The notes beneath the pieces were generated by a model that saw nothing but the letters and a program-made list of their open reading frames with translations, was not told the origin of the DNA and searched no databases. The translations under genes and the position numbers were made by a program. A stretch of 42,945 nucleotides of DNA from Saksenaea vasiformis B4078 (Eukaryota; Mucoromycota; Mucoromycetes; Mucorales; Saksenaeaceae): positions 1-42,945 of the forward strand of contig JNDT01002154.1 in the NCBI GenBank assembly GCA_000697055.1, given 5' to 3'. This document shows, piece by piece, positions 20,963-31,666 of this stretch (position 1 is the first letter of the stretch; the number at the start of each line of letters is the position of its first letter).

Positions 20963-22765
20963 GGAATTGTCAAGATGTCGGAATTGTATTGCAGTAGGTG
21001 AGAAACGTGTCTGTATTGCCGGGAAGAAGGTCAATTCCAACTGTGTGAGTTGCGGATAGTTGGTCGGTATTGTTGAATATGTCCAGTTTTGAGATTATGT
21101 TTTGGTCATTGCGAAATGTTGAAGCATTGAGAGCATGCTTATGCTCCACATCGTCGTCTGGGTCTGAATCTTGAGCTGAAGCAGCTTGGCACCTTACAAC
21201 GTTTGCTGTAGTTGGCCACCTATATGTATTACTCTGCAATAAAAAGTTTACGGATATACTTTTTACAGAAGCTATTTTCACTTTTTTGGATAACCAGAGA
21301 TTTACGCCAGGGATGACAGGAGGAATCTGGGGGACCGCCCAGTTACACAGTATACACTGAAATTTGGTGTATTATAAAAACGCCCCAACTCGCCATAGTG
21401 ATGTAAAGCGTTGGAAATCTAGGATCAATGGGCTTCTAAATTTTCACTTTGAAAATATGAAGCAGTTACAGAGGTAATATGGTATTTTGAAGGCTCAGTA
21501 CTGATAAAGACAATCAGATGGCATCGCTCAATTTCTTTTTTTCTTCTCTTTACATTATTGTTTTTTCTTATATTTTATTTCTACATCCTTCGTTTTCTGT
21601 CATATTTATTCAATTTTCTAAAGAAAAATGATCTCTATATATCTAACGTTAACTTTGTTCTGCAAAAACTAAATTTATGATAATGATCATTAACCTCATT
21701 CTAGCTGCGTTCTACTATTTTTTTTTTACTTATGCTGGATTATCTAAAATTCCTTCATTAAGAACACTAGTATAAATGGTGCATTGAGGCTCTCAGGCAC
21801 TTTTGACACACTCAGTGTGTCTGAAGGAAATTCCTTTTTTTTTGCGCGAATTTTTTGAACCGTTTCATGTCATCACGTCCACCTTGCCGGCTTTATCTTA
21901 TATCACATTAAGTTTCTTTTTTGCATCTTATGAAGATCTCGCAATTTGACGCGTCTGAACATGACTCCAGTTAAGTGAATCAAGTCAATGAGATTATGAC
22001 TTTATTTGAATCAGGCTTGCCGCGACAGTTAACTGATTCATCTCAATTCAAACAACAATAATTCGTTTTTTTGCGATTGCAAAGTTGTCTGTATATATGG
22101 CTTCAGCGGCATATTAATACGAATAGACGGAGTTTATTGAAGTGAGCTTACAACGCAATTACAAACGGTATGCCTGAATAAAAGAATTTTTGGTGATGCG
22201 GCGCGTCTTGCTTTTTTCCTTTTTTTGACCGCTTTCCATTTTCGCCATCTTGCCTTTTCTACTGCTATCTTTTTACTGTCATCTTCTCTCTGCTGCGAGT
22301 AATTCAATTATGCATACGTTGTCTGCACTCATAAATACTACTGATTCTAAGTTAATTGAGTACGCCTTTCTTTTTCTTTGGACTTCAGTCATCAGATTTT
22401 GACATGACCTGCCCCGAATCTGATACTTTTTATGCATTGGAACCTTTGACTCAGCTACACTTGACTAATGGTAATTTCTAGTACATTGTATTATCAAACG
22501 CGCTACGCCAAAAAGATTCAGTGATTGTCAATTGTCTACTTTGCGCAATTAATAATTATAAGACCGGCAATTACAAACGCAAACTTCTAGCAATACATTA
22601 CTGTTACATTCTTATGCAATGCTGTGCAAACTTGTGTTCTACTTTAACTTTCCGGTTTTAAGTTTCTAACTACTAAAGAAAAGATATTTTTTTAAATAAA
22701 AAAGCAAAGAGTGAAATGCGTTCATCTGCAATTCCAATGACAGACGATTGAGACGAATGAGTATA
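20963..22765. other. Noncoding stretch, no recognisable gene
   Basis: AT-rich DNA without a convincing gene. A 103-codon minus-strand frame (20970-21281) has no known motif and is probably chance. A short GC hairpin (CTGGG..CCCAG, ~21328-21343) and a GACACACTCAGTGTGTC inverted repeat (~21806) are the only visible structures. Decayed transposon DNA is likely, given the hAT-like end that follows. Confidence 0.5.
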
Positions 22766-22816
22766 GAATATTCGTTGTTATTCGAATGAAGCTACGAATA
22801 TTTTGCCGACCCCTAG
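22766..22816 (+). repeat. hAT-like transposon terminus
   Basis: The segment ends TTTTGCCGACCCCTAG; its reverse complement CTAGGGGTCGGCAAAA matches the typical CAGGGGTCGGCAA ends of hAT transposons. The preceding 35 bases (GAATATTCGTTGTTATTCG..) recur at 23689-23728. No transposase or opposite end was found nearby, so it is probably a non-autonomous or truncated copy. Confidence 0.5.
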
Positions 22817-23348
22817 TTGTTGTGCTACCTGTTGCATGAGCTCCTGCAAAGGAGCTGAGCTTGCCTCATGTTCCGATTGCATAGGGAATCTATTTGAGCT
22901 GTGGAAGTGTCCGACGAGTGAAAGAGATGATCAAGGAGCTGTAGTTGCTAGAGGACTTGGTTCATAGAGAAAAAATTTTCTAGAAAATTTTATTGGTTAC
23001 GTTTTACACTTCACTAAAATAAAGCTGAGAGATGATCACAGCACTCAATGGGTTCAGGTTCGGAGTCCGCTGGACTCACACAATTGTCCAAGATTTATCG
23101 CTGGACAATTGTGTGATCGTCATAGGTCTATCATATACTTATCATAGAAAGCACATAATAATCATAGAAATCGGACTTTTCTATGATAAATTTTCCCGTA
23201 GTATTAAGTAAAATAAATATTCAATAAACAGTAACTGGCAACCCCATGCTTCATTAGGCTAGTTACAGAACTTTTTTACCATCTTTCTAAGTTTATTTCT
23301 TTTCTAATTCCTTTTCTTTGTTCCTCACTCTTTATTTAATCTTGCCCG
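22817..23348. other. Noncoding stretch with several perfect inverted repeats
   Basis: No gene seen. It contains a 20-bp palindrome AAAATTTTCTAGAAAATTTT (22972-22991), a 15-bp perfect hairpin TCACACAATTGTCCA (23076-23090 with 23102-23116, 11-base loop) and a 12-bp inverted repeat TTATCATAGAAA (23139-23150 with 23178-23189). Such clustered inverted repeats suggest remains of small non-autonomous transposons. Confidence 0.5.
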
Positions 23349-23588
23349 TGTAGTATCCAGCTATACCAAATGGTCTAGTGCGATTATAAGCGGATGCTTA
23401 ATTAAATATATCTGAACTAACCCAGGAACTCCGTTACTGACGCGACTCAGCGTCATATAAATATCACCACCTAGTGTAGTCTTGATCTCTGGTTCTGATT
23501 CCAGAATAAACTCCCCTACACTTCGGTTTCATGGTATTCCTTGTTTTCCACACTTTTATTTCGACCTTTACGACTACACGATACAACA
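23349..23588 (+). repeat. Solo LTR of the E6 family, with 5-bp target duplication
   Basis: This 240-bp segment is the reverse complement of the E6 5' LTR (19096-19336), with scattered changes. It begins TGTAGTATCCAGC and ends GATACAACA. It is flanked by GCCCG at 23344-23348 and GCCCG at 23589-23593, a perfect target duplication. No internal element sequence remains, so it is the product of LTR-LTR recombination. It fixes the true LTR end as ..ACAACA. Confidence 0.92.
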
Positions 23589-23688
23589 GCCCGTTACTAC
23601 TCGGTCCTTTCCACGATTTTGTGTCTATTAAAATTATTTGTTGTTACTTCCAAAGAAGTCTGCGATTTGGAGTATCTTGTTTAACCAT

Positions 23689-23840
23689 GAATATTCGTTG
23701 TTATCCGAATGAAGCTACAAATGTTCGTACATGAAATTCATATTTATATTTATCCATCAAACTAAAATACTTTTCATATTCGTTCGCCTAAAGAACAAAT
23801 ACAAACAAATACGACTATATGAATATTTTGCCGACCCCTT
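23689..23840 (+). repeat. Second hAT-like terminus copy, rearranged
   Basis: 23689-23728 repeats the GAATATTCGTTGTTATCCG..GCTAC sequence of 22766-22800, and 23821-23840 repeats GAATATTTTGCCGACCCCTT. About 90 bases of other AT-rich sequence lie between the two halves. It is a related hAT-type end with an internal insertion or expansion. Confidence 0.4.
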
Positions 23841-24028
23841 AAGGAACACTAGTCGTATTGCTAACATGTTTATGTCTGTTTACCCATTTATGCTTAAGGT
23901 TTACATACTAAAAATGCCGAGACAAAAATATTACGTCTTTTTCTCCTGCTACAATAAACATATAGCCATATCGCACTGGATTTAACGCCTACAGACTATT
24001 GGCAGAGCCACACCTGCTACATCACTCA

Positions 24029-25222
24029 TCACGCAAGATTAACAGAAGCTGTTCGCAAGTACGATAGAACAATGTTGTCTTCCAACAGTTCATTCTGCCG
24101 GTGTTCTAGATTATTCATCGTATGCTCCAGTATCTCTTTTTCTTCTTCCTTATATATCGAAATGTAGTGACTCAAAGATGAGTTGTGGATTTCTGTCGTG
24201 GACATAAGCGCATCGTAGTGATACTGAACAGCATTTAACAACAGTATCACGACTCGTAATTCGATAACCGGAAAGTGCTTTAACGCTTTAACGCCTTTGC
24301 TCAAATCAAGCAAGTCGTCAACTTGTTGCGTTCCCAGATACAGCAAGTCGTCCTGCCAATGTAAACCATCGTCTTCATCAACCACAATCAAATACATCAT
24401 TTCGAATGTATAGTCATCCCATCCATCTCTCCTGAGAGTCAACACCGGTTTGGTGACTCGCTGGAGCCATGCATGCTTCCGGCTTTCGTCCAAAAATCGT
24501 ACCAATGGAAAAATTATTACTGATGGTGTGGGGTTGTTGGGGATACAGAAACCATGCAAAAAAAGGAGTTCCTTATTGGATTTCGCACCGTACGACAATA
24601 GCAGCTCCGTGTTAGCTGCTATATGTCTCCCAAATGGAACCAAACTGAGACCTTCCTGAAATTCCCATCGCACGTTTGGTGAAAATGAATGATTGGCAAA
24701 ATCGAAGAATGGTACCAGAGCGAGATTGTCATGACCTAAATCTACAACACGAGACCAGAAAGTGATATCCGCCCAGATCCACATGTCTAGCGTGAGCCAA
24801 CTTAATCCAAGTCTTTCGTACTCGCATTCTAACGTGGATAACTTTGCATTAACGGAGTCGTACAGCGTAGTTCCTGCAATCCACTCCACATTATGCAATA
24901 CGTGACTTTCGCGATAGACCTTGTCATCTGGAAGTGCGTCAAGGAAAGGCGTCCAAGGTGAAATCCTTGCATTATATTTTTCGTGGGCTATAAATAGGCG
25001 TATCAGTAGCCGATCATTTTCGGCGAGAAACTGTTCAAAGCGTGGATCTTGTCGAATATGCACAGCAGTGATCAACATGCTCTCTGGGATGTGTAGCAGT
25101 ACGTCAGTAACATTGACGTCTTTTGTAGTAAATAGTCCATAGCCAGCATGTTCTGTCTTGATGATTTGAACAGAAGAAGCGGAGATACCGCCATCACTTG
25201 CCCAGTCGACAAATGACTCCAT
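24029..25222 (-). CDS. SET-domain protein lysine methyltransferase (SETD3/SETD6/Rubisco-LSMT class)
   Basis: The 397-aa single-exon protein would transfer methyl groups from S-adenosylmethionine to lysine or histidine side chains of non-histone proteins. Residues 27-52 (GYGLFTTKDVNVTDVLLHIP) are the N-terminal SET strand. Residues 170-185 contain FFDFANHSFSPN with the NHS cofactor motif, and 207-224 (LLSYGAKSNKELLFLHGF) the catalytic-tyrosine segment. A long iSET insertion lies between, and a helical C-terminal half resembles the Rubisco-LSMT substrate-binding domain. The frame is intact and base composition is more balanced than in the flanking repeats. Start ATG 25222 lies just before the first conserved block. 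The substrate is not deducible; fungal relatives modify translation factors or ribosomal proteins. Confidence 0.88.
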   Translation of the reverse strand: MESFVDWASDGGISASSVQIIKTEHAGYGLFTTKDVNVTDVLLHIPESMLITAVHIRQDPRFEQFLAENDRLLIRLFIAHEKYNARISPWTPFLDALPDDKVYRESHVLHNVEWIAGTTLYDSVNAKLSTLECEYERLGLSWLTLDMWIWADITFWSRVVDLGHDNLALVPFFDFANHSFSPNVRWEFQEGLSLVPFGRHIAANTELLLSYGAKSNKELLFLHGFCIPNNPTPSVIIFPLVRFLDESRKHAWLQRVTKPVLTLRRDGWDDYTFEMMYLIVVDEDDGLHWQDDLLYLGTQQVDDLLDLSKGVKALKHFPVIELRVVILLLNAVQYHYDALMSTTEIHNSSLSHYISIYKEEEKEILEHTMNNLEHRQNELLEDNIVLSYLRTASVNLA

Positions 25223-25690
25223 GACAAAGAAACATACTTTTTTTGTGGCTTTGCTCTTTTATCGAACAAGTTTTTTTTTTAAAACTCGCCGTGTTGTAGG
25301 CTTCCTCGTTCACGAAGGATGTCTGCCAGAGCTCAACGCTCAACTAGAAAAAGCACACATCTCTAGCATCCACAATTTTGACCCCACCGATCCCATACAT
25401 TGCCGAGATCCCGTTTATTCGTTGCTCTCTCCCGAAGAGCGCCAGAAGATTGGCCTCCGCTGCCAACGGAACCGCTGCCTTCGCGCACTTGCACCCTTGC
25501 AGGATAGCGTGAAGCGCGCGGTTGCCTGACTCTTCGTCTCCCATGGCTGGTTAACCTCCATGGATATGCTCCACCGCCCCAAGACCTCTCCTTCGCCCCT
25601 CACGTCCCCCTCCCATAGATCGCACACCATAGCTTTGCCTTTTTTTCCATTTGCTCGCAAGGGTTTTTTTTTCTGTTTTATCTACGAGAC
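25223..25690 (+). other. GC-rich segment with an unrecognised short ORF
   Basis: This block is clearly richer in G+C than its surroundings. The frame open at 25221-25529 encodes, from about 25300, LPELNAQLEKAHISSIHNF and ..LLSPEERQKIGLRCQRNR, which is charged and protein-like but without a family match I know. It might be an exon of an unannotated gene or a transposon N-terminus. It begins head-to-head with the SET gene, so part of this region is probably the SET promoter. Confidence 0.25.
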
Positions 25691-25781
25691 CGGGCTAGAG
25701 CGGATATGCCTATCGACGCCGCGCTCAAGGCCATAAATAAAAATATAAGTTAAGTTTTGACGCAGACTTTTAGGCTAATCA

Positions 25782-25917
25782 ATATAAATTTCGCGCCCAT
25801 GAGGAGCCACTTTTACGCTAAGGAAAGAATCAAATATGCGTCCGTGAATACATAAGTTGGCAACAAATTCATACCACTTACATCAACGCGGCCCCTTGAT
25901 GGACGCGAAATTTATAT
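25782..25917. mobile_element. Short MITE (about 136 bp) with inverted ends
   Basis: The ends form a perfect 14-bp inverted repeat, ATATAAATTTCGCG (25782-25795) and CGCGAAATTTATAT (25904-25917). With mismatches it extends inward for about 30 bases (..CCATGAGGAGCC against GGCCCCTTGATGG). There is no coding potential. The flanks are AT-rich and no clear target duplication could be fixed. Confidence 0.6.
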
Positions 25918-28900
25918 AGACAGCATAAAGTTTTGTTCATGGTTAGTAAATAGAATAATACTTGGATGTTATTCTACTTACCCTGATGGTATTCCTACGC
26001 CACACCCCGCACCATTTCGGTGGGGGTGGGAGAAGAGGTTTATGGCTTCCATGGAGCGGCCAGTGTCATGCTTTAACGACCAGAGATCAAAATGGTACAT
26101 AAAAGACATGAATTTCTGTGTGTATAATCAACCCCAGTACGTACTGGGGACGTTCCATGTGGGAAACGGAGCCAAAGGAAAAAAAAAAGGAATTCATGCG
26201 TCCCTTAAATCCTGTCGCTTTAAGGCTTCCGATTGGTGCGTTGGGGAACCCATTACAATGGACCAGCGCAATACACCTTTGATTCAGAAGTAAAGGTACC
26301 TGAGACTCTGCGCAAATGCTCTCGGATAGCCACTGAAATGTTTATATTAAGATGAAAAAAATTTTTCTAAAAAAGCCATAAAAATTTACAACCGTTACGG
26401 TACGCTAAGGTCTGACGTTCAATAGCGTTAGGGGAAAGGGGGATATGTGCTATTTATCATCTAGCTGACAACATCAAGATTAAAGCGCTCGTCGTAGAGC
26501 TTCCATTGAGAAAAGAGACATGCAAGTCTGCAGCGGCGATCTTGATAACACTGATGTGCGTTTTGTCCACCGCAAAAGGAAAAATAGATGTTATACATTA
26601 ATAAAACTGAGCCAAATACATACTTGTGCTAGATACATTTTCTTTACGATGATTTTCACTGTTGCAGTCGGCTATCTCCGCAACTTGGGCTGCGGAAACA
26701 GAAGCTTTAGATACATAATAACAGTACGGGTAAAACCTACATTGCACAATACGGAAGATGACTTCCATAGGTAAACTTGATACATAGTTATACTTTGACG
26801 GCATTTTAGGTGGTCGTCTTTTCTTAAAAGAATACATGATGGAGAAGAAAAAAATTAAAGTGATGGGAAAAAGCAAAAACTGTTATACAGAGCTTCAAAG
26901 TGACTGGTCTGATTGAACCTGACATCATTTATGCGAAGAGCATTATTTCTTTGATCCTTATCTCTACATAATACAGTCAGCAAAAGGCAATCAGTATGTC
27001 GTACTGCAATCGTTCTTCTTGACGGTGTATGTTCTGGGAGTTCCCTGCTTTAACTTTCTTTTTTTTTTTCCCCGATTGAAATTGATTCGATTGCCTTGTA
27101 TAAAGAGACGCGTTGCAAGAATAAATAGGTATCACAAAGGAAGAATTGGAGGAGAAAATATTGCTGACTGGATTAGATTAGAACGATCGCTCCTGTCTGA
27201 TAACACAAAAGTCTCTAAAAAAGATACTCCTGTTCCTTCCTTCGATGAGAGATGATGTGTAACATGTGAATACACAGCATTCACTCAACTTTTGGACATT
27301 CCGGGAAATCTAGTCATCTTCCAATAGCAAGCGCATGGTATGATGAAGCTGGAGTAAACGTTTTGAAAGTTTCATGCGCAAAGAAAGCTTTCAGATGCAA
27401 AGAAAAAGTTCACTCCGGGAAGTAGTTGGAATTCCGTACTAGGTAGCCAATAGCGTCGCGATATTTCAAATCGATTTCTTAATTTTGCGATTCTGCCTTC
27501 CGCTACTCCATATGAAGTTCATGTCCATGGGAGACCGCAAGTTGGCGCTAATGGAGAAGAGAATGATTATGCGCTTTTGGCTTAGAGGCAACCCTCGTGA
27601 AGAATCGAATACGCCATTGTTGGTACAAAAGCGACAACAGCCATCCAGTTGGTGGGAGCGATGGTGTGATCGGCTCCCAGTACCCAGTCGTTATTTTAAC
27701 AGAAAACAATGTCGATCTTTTCTTTCCTTCCCCAACAAGGAGATTCTGAAAAGATGCAATTCACGACTTTTCGATGCCTGGAAGGGGAAAGATGTTCCTT
27801 TTTATTTCAAGATGGGAGAGCATACATGACGGTCAGCTGTGGCTTTGTGGAAGCCAACCACATCGAGGTGTACCTACACTCAAATTTTAAGAACCGATAC
27901 AGTACGTGAAAAGCCGAGTAACTTGCTGCAGTAATGACCCTTCTGAGCCTTGAATCTGTCGAACCTAGGTTGGTTTACCGGCAAAAAGTTATCGAGCTGG
28001 AAATCCTTGTATGCTGAGAACTGGAGAGAGGAAGTGGACTTCCATAGGTAGAGACGACCATCAAAATTCCTTCCGAAGCGATGTTTCGTGAAGCGTTGAC
28101 GTCTGGAACCATGGTGATGCGATCTTTGGATGGACTAGCATGCCTGAATTGACACAACAGACTGCTCCATTACTTTTCCGGATTCGACCCTTTGGCGCTA
28201 TGTGCTTCTGTAATTGCCCCGGCTTCAGTCACCGATGGCAAGTCTATATTGTGTTGGACCTGTGAACGAGGATAATTAGACCGCTCTGATGTTGTCGAAA
28301 TTGGAGCCGCTTCGTATCGCGACGGGCATTCTATGGCACAGACTTTTTCCGGCTTTGCGACTAGAAGTTTTTCTTCTTACCGATTTGGATGATGTGATTG
28401 TCACCGCGAACGAGATACTGGTTGCCGTAAAAGTGGATTTGATGGAGCAAAACGATCTTAAAATTGGAACCGATACTGTCGATACTTTTTGTCTTTTGTT
28501 GGGTAGAAAAAGCGTATACACAGATATTGTATATCCTGGCAGGAGCCATCAGCAGTATCATGCTTTCCGCAGGGCCTTGAGCGTTGTTGGGCGGCGGCAA
28601 GCTGACATCGCTATTGCCACACGTTAGATATTGCACGATCTCGTTTGCAAGCACTGCTTATTGAGGAGTTGTATCTGAAATTTGCGAAAGGACCTCGAAC
28701 CTCCTTGCCCGTAACCATGTGTCGCTTGCCTCACATTTTCTTAGATATAGGTTGGCCATTTGCACATCTGATGATACTTCTTAGATACTGTTCGTAGCCT
28801 GGAGTTGGTTGCCGACCGGCCACATCGTGGATGCCGAGCCGAGCCGTGGGTCTCTTGAGACGTTTGGCTGTGGAAATTTTATGACATTATTAGTCCAGAG

Positions 28901-29697
28901 AACTTCTTTCATAGTTTGGACGTACCATGTAGTCAAGAGGTGTAGTGCATAGCCGAAGAGAAAGAGAAAAAGGAAATATAATGCCTTGTAACCGGTGAAC
29001 GATGCAGTATGATAAGCATCGGAAAGCAGTCTATAAGTACTTTTTGCAAAACGGAATCTATGTCAAATCTAGTTTTTATCATGCTACTTCCACGTCGTTA
29101 CATATCTTCACTTGAATCATGTTGATTACATGGTGCATCATCGCTCTATTGTATCAAAGATTCTATTAAACCGCTTCCATGTTCTCAAATTTTCCAATTT
29201 TGGTCGTACTGGCCATATCGTACACATCGCGTACAGGAACATAGGTCATATCATAACGCTTGAATAACATTCAAACTTAAGCCCGCTTATTTTCGCGTCT
29301 ATGTGAAATTATTCGGCGTTATCTCCAAATGAACACTGCGCTTTGAAGTACGTCTTTTACGTTCATACAATATCAGTTCAGTGTAACATGCAACGAAGCA
29401 AGGCAACCTTGTGTTACTTGGCTGTCTGTGTAAGAGATATGAAATTCCGCGGAGAGGCACTCGCTCTCGTTGCTCCGAGGTTCAGAGATGATATCCGTCC
29501 TGTGCTATACCTCTATCAATTTTTCGAACACCTATCCATTTCCGACTGGGTGTTGGTACAGGCTGCATTGTTGGCATTTGATAAGCAAAGCCGACTCTAA
29601 TATGCAGTTTCGTCAGCCGAATCTTATTGACAAGCGTCATGCAACAGTCTGTGATACCCAAACTGAGCCAGACTGATTGGCCACACGTTTAGTGTCG
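25918..29697. other. Long stretch with only short or decayed ORFs
   Basis: No gene is recognised in these 3.8 kb. Items seen: a short frame at 26042-26293, with an 18-bp palindrome CCCCAGTACGTACTGGGG (26132-26149) inside it; a minus-strand frame (26598-26876) with a weak F-box-like start (SSLPMEVIFRIV); and an interval of higher GC, about 27485-28660, where several overlapping plus-strand frames look like a decayed protein-coding gene. Frame 28289-28627 (113 codons) is the longest there. None shows a family signature. Confidence 0.4.
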
Positions 29698-29705
29698 GAT
29701 ATAAA
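29698..29705 (+). promoter_or_regulatory. TATA box of the quinone oxidoreductase gene
   Basis: GGATATAAAACG lies about 50 bases upstream of ATG 29754. A start of transcription some 30 bases downstream would fall after an earlier in-frame ATG (29715), which supports 29754 as the translation start. Confidence 0.5.
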
Positions 29706-29753
29706 ACGACTCCGATGATTACAAATACCTTTTTTTTTACCTTTTTTGCGAAG

Positions 29754-31012
29754 ATGTCTTTTACTGCCTCACACACCAGACATATCTTTTACAAAACGTC
29801 CTTACGAAGAGCAATGTCAACCATGAAAGCTGTTGTTATCGAGAAGACAGGTGGTGTAGATAAGCTTATCTACAAAGATTTACCTGTTCCCAAGGCGCAG
29901 AAAGATACGATCGTCATTAAAAACCATTTCGTTGGTATGGTTTTGCAAGTTGGATAAGTTATGGTAATCTAACGCACGTGATGATCCAGGTGTAAACTAC
30001 ATTGATACCTATCATCGCAGCGGTCTCTATCCACTTCCTCTTCCAGCCATCATTGGGCGCGAAAGGTATGACCAATGGGGATTTCGCACCATAGACTAAT
30101 AAGATGTTGGTTGTAGCGCAGGTGAAGTAGCCGAAGTGGGTGACAGTGTAACGGATTTTAAGGTGGGCGACCGGGTGGTCTACATTGGGCCAGAATCATA
30201 TGCCGAGTACACGGAAGCAAAGAGCTCAAGCGTGGAAAAGATAACGAGTGATGTCAGTTTTGAGACCGCGGCTGCCATAGGTCTGCAAGGCATGACAGCA
30301 TGGACAATGGTGCGCGATGGTTACCAGGTCAAGAAAGGAGGTATAAAAGTCGGGCATATTATAAGTATATCCTTAGTTTCTTATTTGAATTAGACTATAT
30401 CCTTGTACATGCTGCTGCTGGCGGCGTTGGACTTCTCTTATGCCAAATGTGCCATCACCTAGGCGCGACAGTTATTGGAACTGTAAGTTCGTCTGAAAAG
30501 GCCGAACTAGCACGAAAAAACGGGGCAGATTACGTGATCAATTACTCTCACGAAGACGTCACAGAGAAAGTGAACGCTATTACCAATGGTCTGGGCTGCC
30601 ACGCTGTGCTTGATGGTGTAGGTAAATCGACTTTTGAGACGTCGCTGGCGTGTACACGTCGATTAGGGACATTGGTTTCATTTGGTAACGCTTCAGGCGT
30701 CGTGCCTCCGGTAAGTAAAAGAAAAAAGCGAGACATTATGCTGGTGGTTATCTAAAGTTGTTTATGATTCTGCAAAAGATTACCCTTGCTACCCTTTCGC
30801 AAAGGAACATCAAGCTGATGCGACCTACACTATTCAACTATCTTGTTACAAGAGAAGAGTCTAAGAAGTGGTGGGGCGAGTTGTTTGATTTGCTTGGAGA
30901 CGGTCATATAAACGTCAACATCCATAAAGTGTATGATCTAAAAGATGCAAAGCAAGCACATCTCGATATCGAAAGTAGAAAGACTACTGGAAAGCTTTTG
31001 CTCAAAGTTTAG
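29754..31012 (+). CDS. NADPH:quinone oxidoreductase (zeta-crystallin / Zta1-like), five exons
   Basis: Medium-chain dehydrogenase/reductase that reduces quinones with NADPH and protects against oxidative stress. Exons: 29754-29934, 29990-30065, 30117-30340, 30394-30710, 30779-31012 (TAG). Introns are 51-68 nt, all GT..AG; the exons sum to 1032 nt, 343 aa, usual family length. Landmarks: NYIDTYHRSGLYP in exon 2, GEVAEVGD in exon 3, and the dinucleotide-binding AAAGGVG at residues 167-173. No zinc-ligand pattern is seen, as expected for this zinc-free subgroup. The first 25 residues are basic and hydroxylated (TSLRRAMSTM), like a mitochondrial presequence; internal Met codons just before MKAVVIE would give a cytosolic form. 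AATAAA lies at 31051. It appears functional. Confidence 0.93.
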
Positions 31013-31200
31013 CCCTACAGCATTTTGGAAAAAAAGAAAACTGTATTCGGAATAAAGATTGCGCTGGAAAGCAGTTCGTTTTGCGTTCCAAGGAATAGAT
31101 CCAGGACAGTTCGGGACAGATGTCATGCAGGCAAAACAGTAGATCAGACCATACGAATGATCTTGTATATGTGACGAAAGATCGACATACGTATCGGGGA

Positions 31201-31206
31201 TATAAA
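31201..31206 (+). promoter_or_regulatory. TATA box upstream of the 31277 gene
   Basis: GGGGATATAAAGTG lies 71-76 bases before the candidate ATG 31277, a normal spacing for a fungal core promoter. Confidence 0.4.
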
Positions 31207-31276
31207 GTGAACCGAGTCAAAGGAAAAAAGAAACATAGCTACTGCTTCCGACAGGACACTGAGACGCCATCACTGA

Positions 31277-31666
31277 ATGAACCACTACAATGCAAGATTT
31301 AGTCATCCAGGCAAAACGAACCGTTTCTCAGCGCAACTGCGCATCACTTTCCACTGCAGAACTTATTCGACGCGAACGCTCATTCAAAATCCTGTTAATC
31401 CTTTCGACTACGAGAATTTGCACCAAACCACGCGTAAAGGTCTCCCCACACATTCGGTTGTGCGCCTTTCAGAAGATAACGAAAAGTTCCTGGGGATCTG
31501 GGGCGGGAAGTCAGCAGATCGCGCGGAAGACATGCTGAGATTGACAGAATCGCGGATAACCACGATGGCTGCAATGGAAAATCCGAATGACATCCAAGCA
31601 GCAACATATTTATCCCAATGGACAGTAACAATACTAATTCGTTATAGCGCCCTTTACACCGCGTAG
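31277..31666 (+). CDS. Hypothetical small protein, possible mitochondrial presequence
   Basis: A 129-codon frame preceded by a TATA box. The first ~40 residues are rich in Arg, Ser, Thr and Phe with almost no acid, and contain RTYSTRT, which fits a mitochondrial presequence with an R-x-Y/S cleavage site. The middle (VVRLSEDNEKFLGIWGGKSADRAEDMLRLTESRI) is polar and helical, like a real folded protein. No family is recognised. It lies downstream of the quinone oxidoreductase in the same direction. An overlapping frame (31290-31538) is less protein-like. The 3' end may be mis-modelled if an intron is present. Confidence 0.4.
   Translation: MNHYNARFSHPGKTNRFSAQLRITFHCRTYSTRTLIQNPVNPFDYENLHQTTRKGLPTHSVVRLSEDNEKFLGIWGGKSADRAEDMLRLTESRITTMAAMENPNDIQAATYLSQWTVTILIRYSALYTA

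Noticed and set aside
20970..21281. 103-codon minus-strand ORF
   Set aside because: No motif, no neighbouring signals, and composition like the surrounding noncoding DNA.
26598..26876. Possible F-box protein start (SSLPMEVIFRIV) on the minus strand
   Set aside because: Only about 12 residues fit the F-box, the rest does not, and no leucine-rich repeats follow even when a plausible intron is removed.
27975..28157. Minus-strand ORF in the decayed 27.5-28.7 kb region
   Set aside because: It overlaps stronger plus-strand frames and has no motif, so it is probably a shadow.
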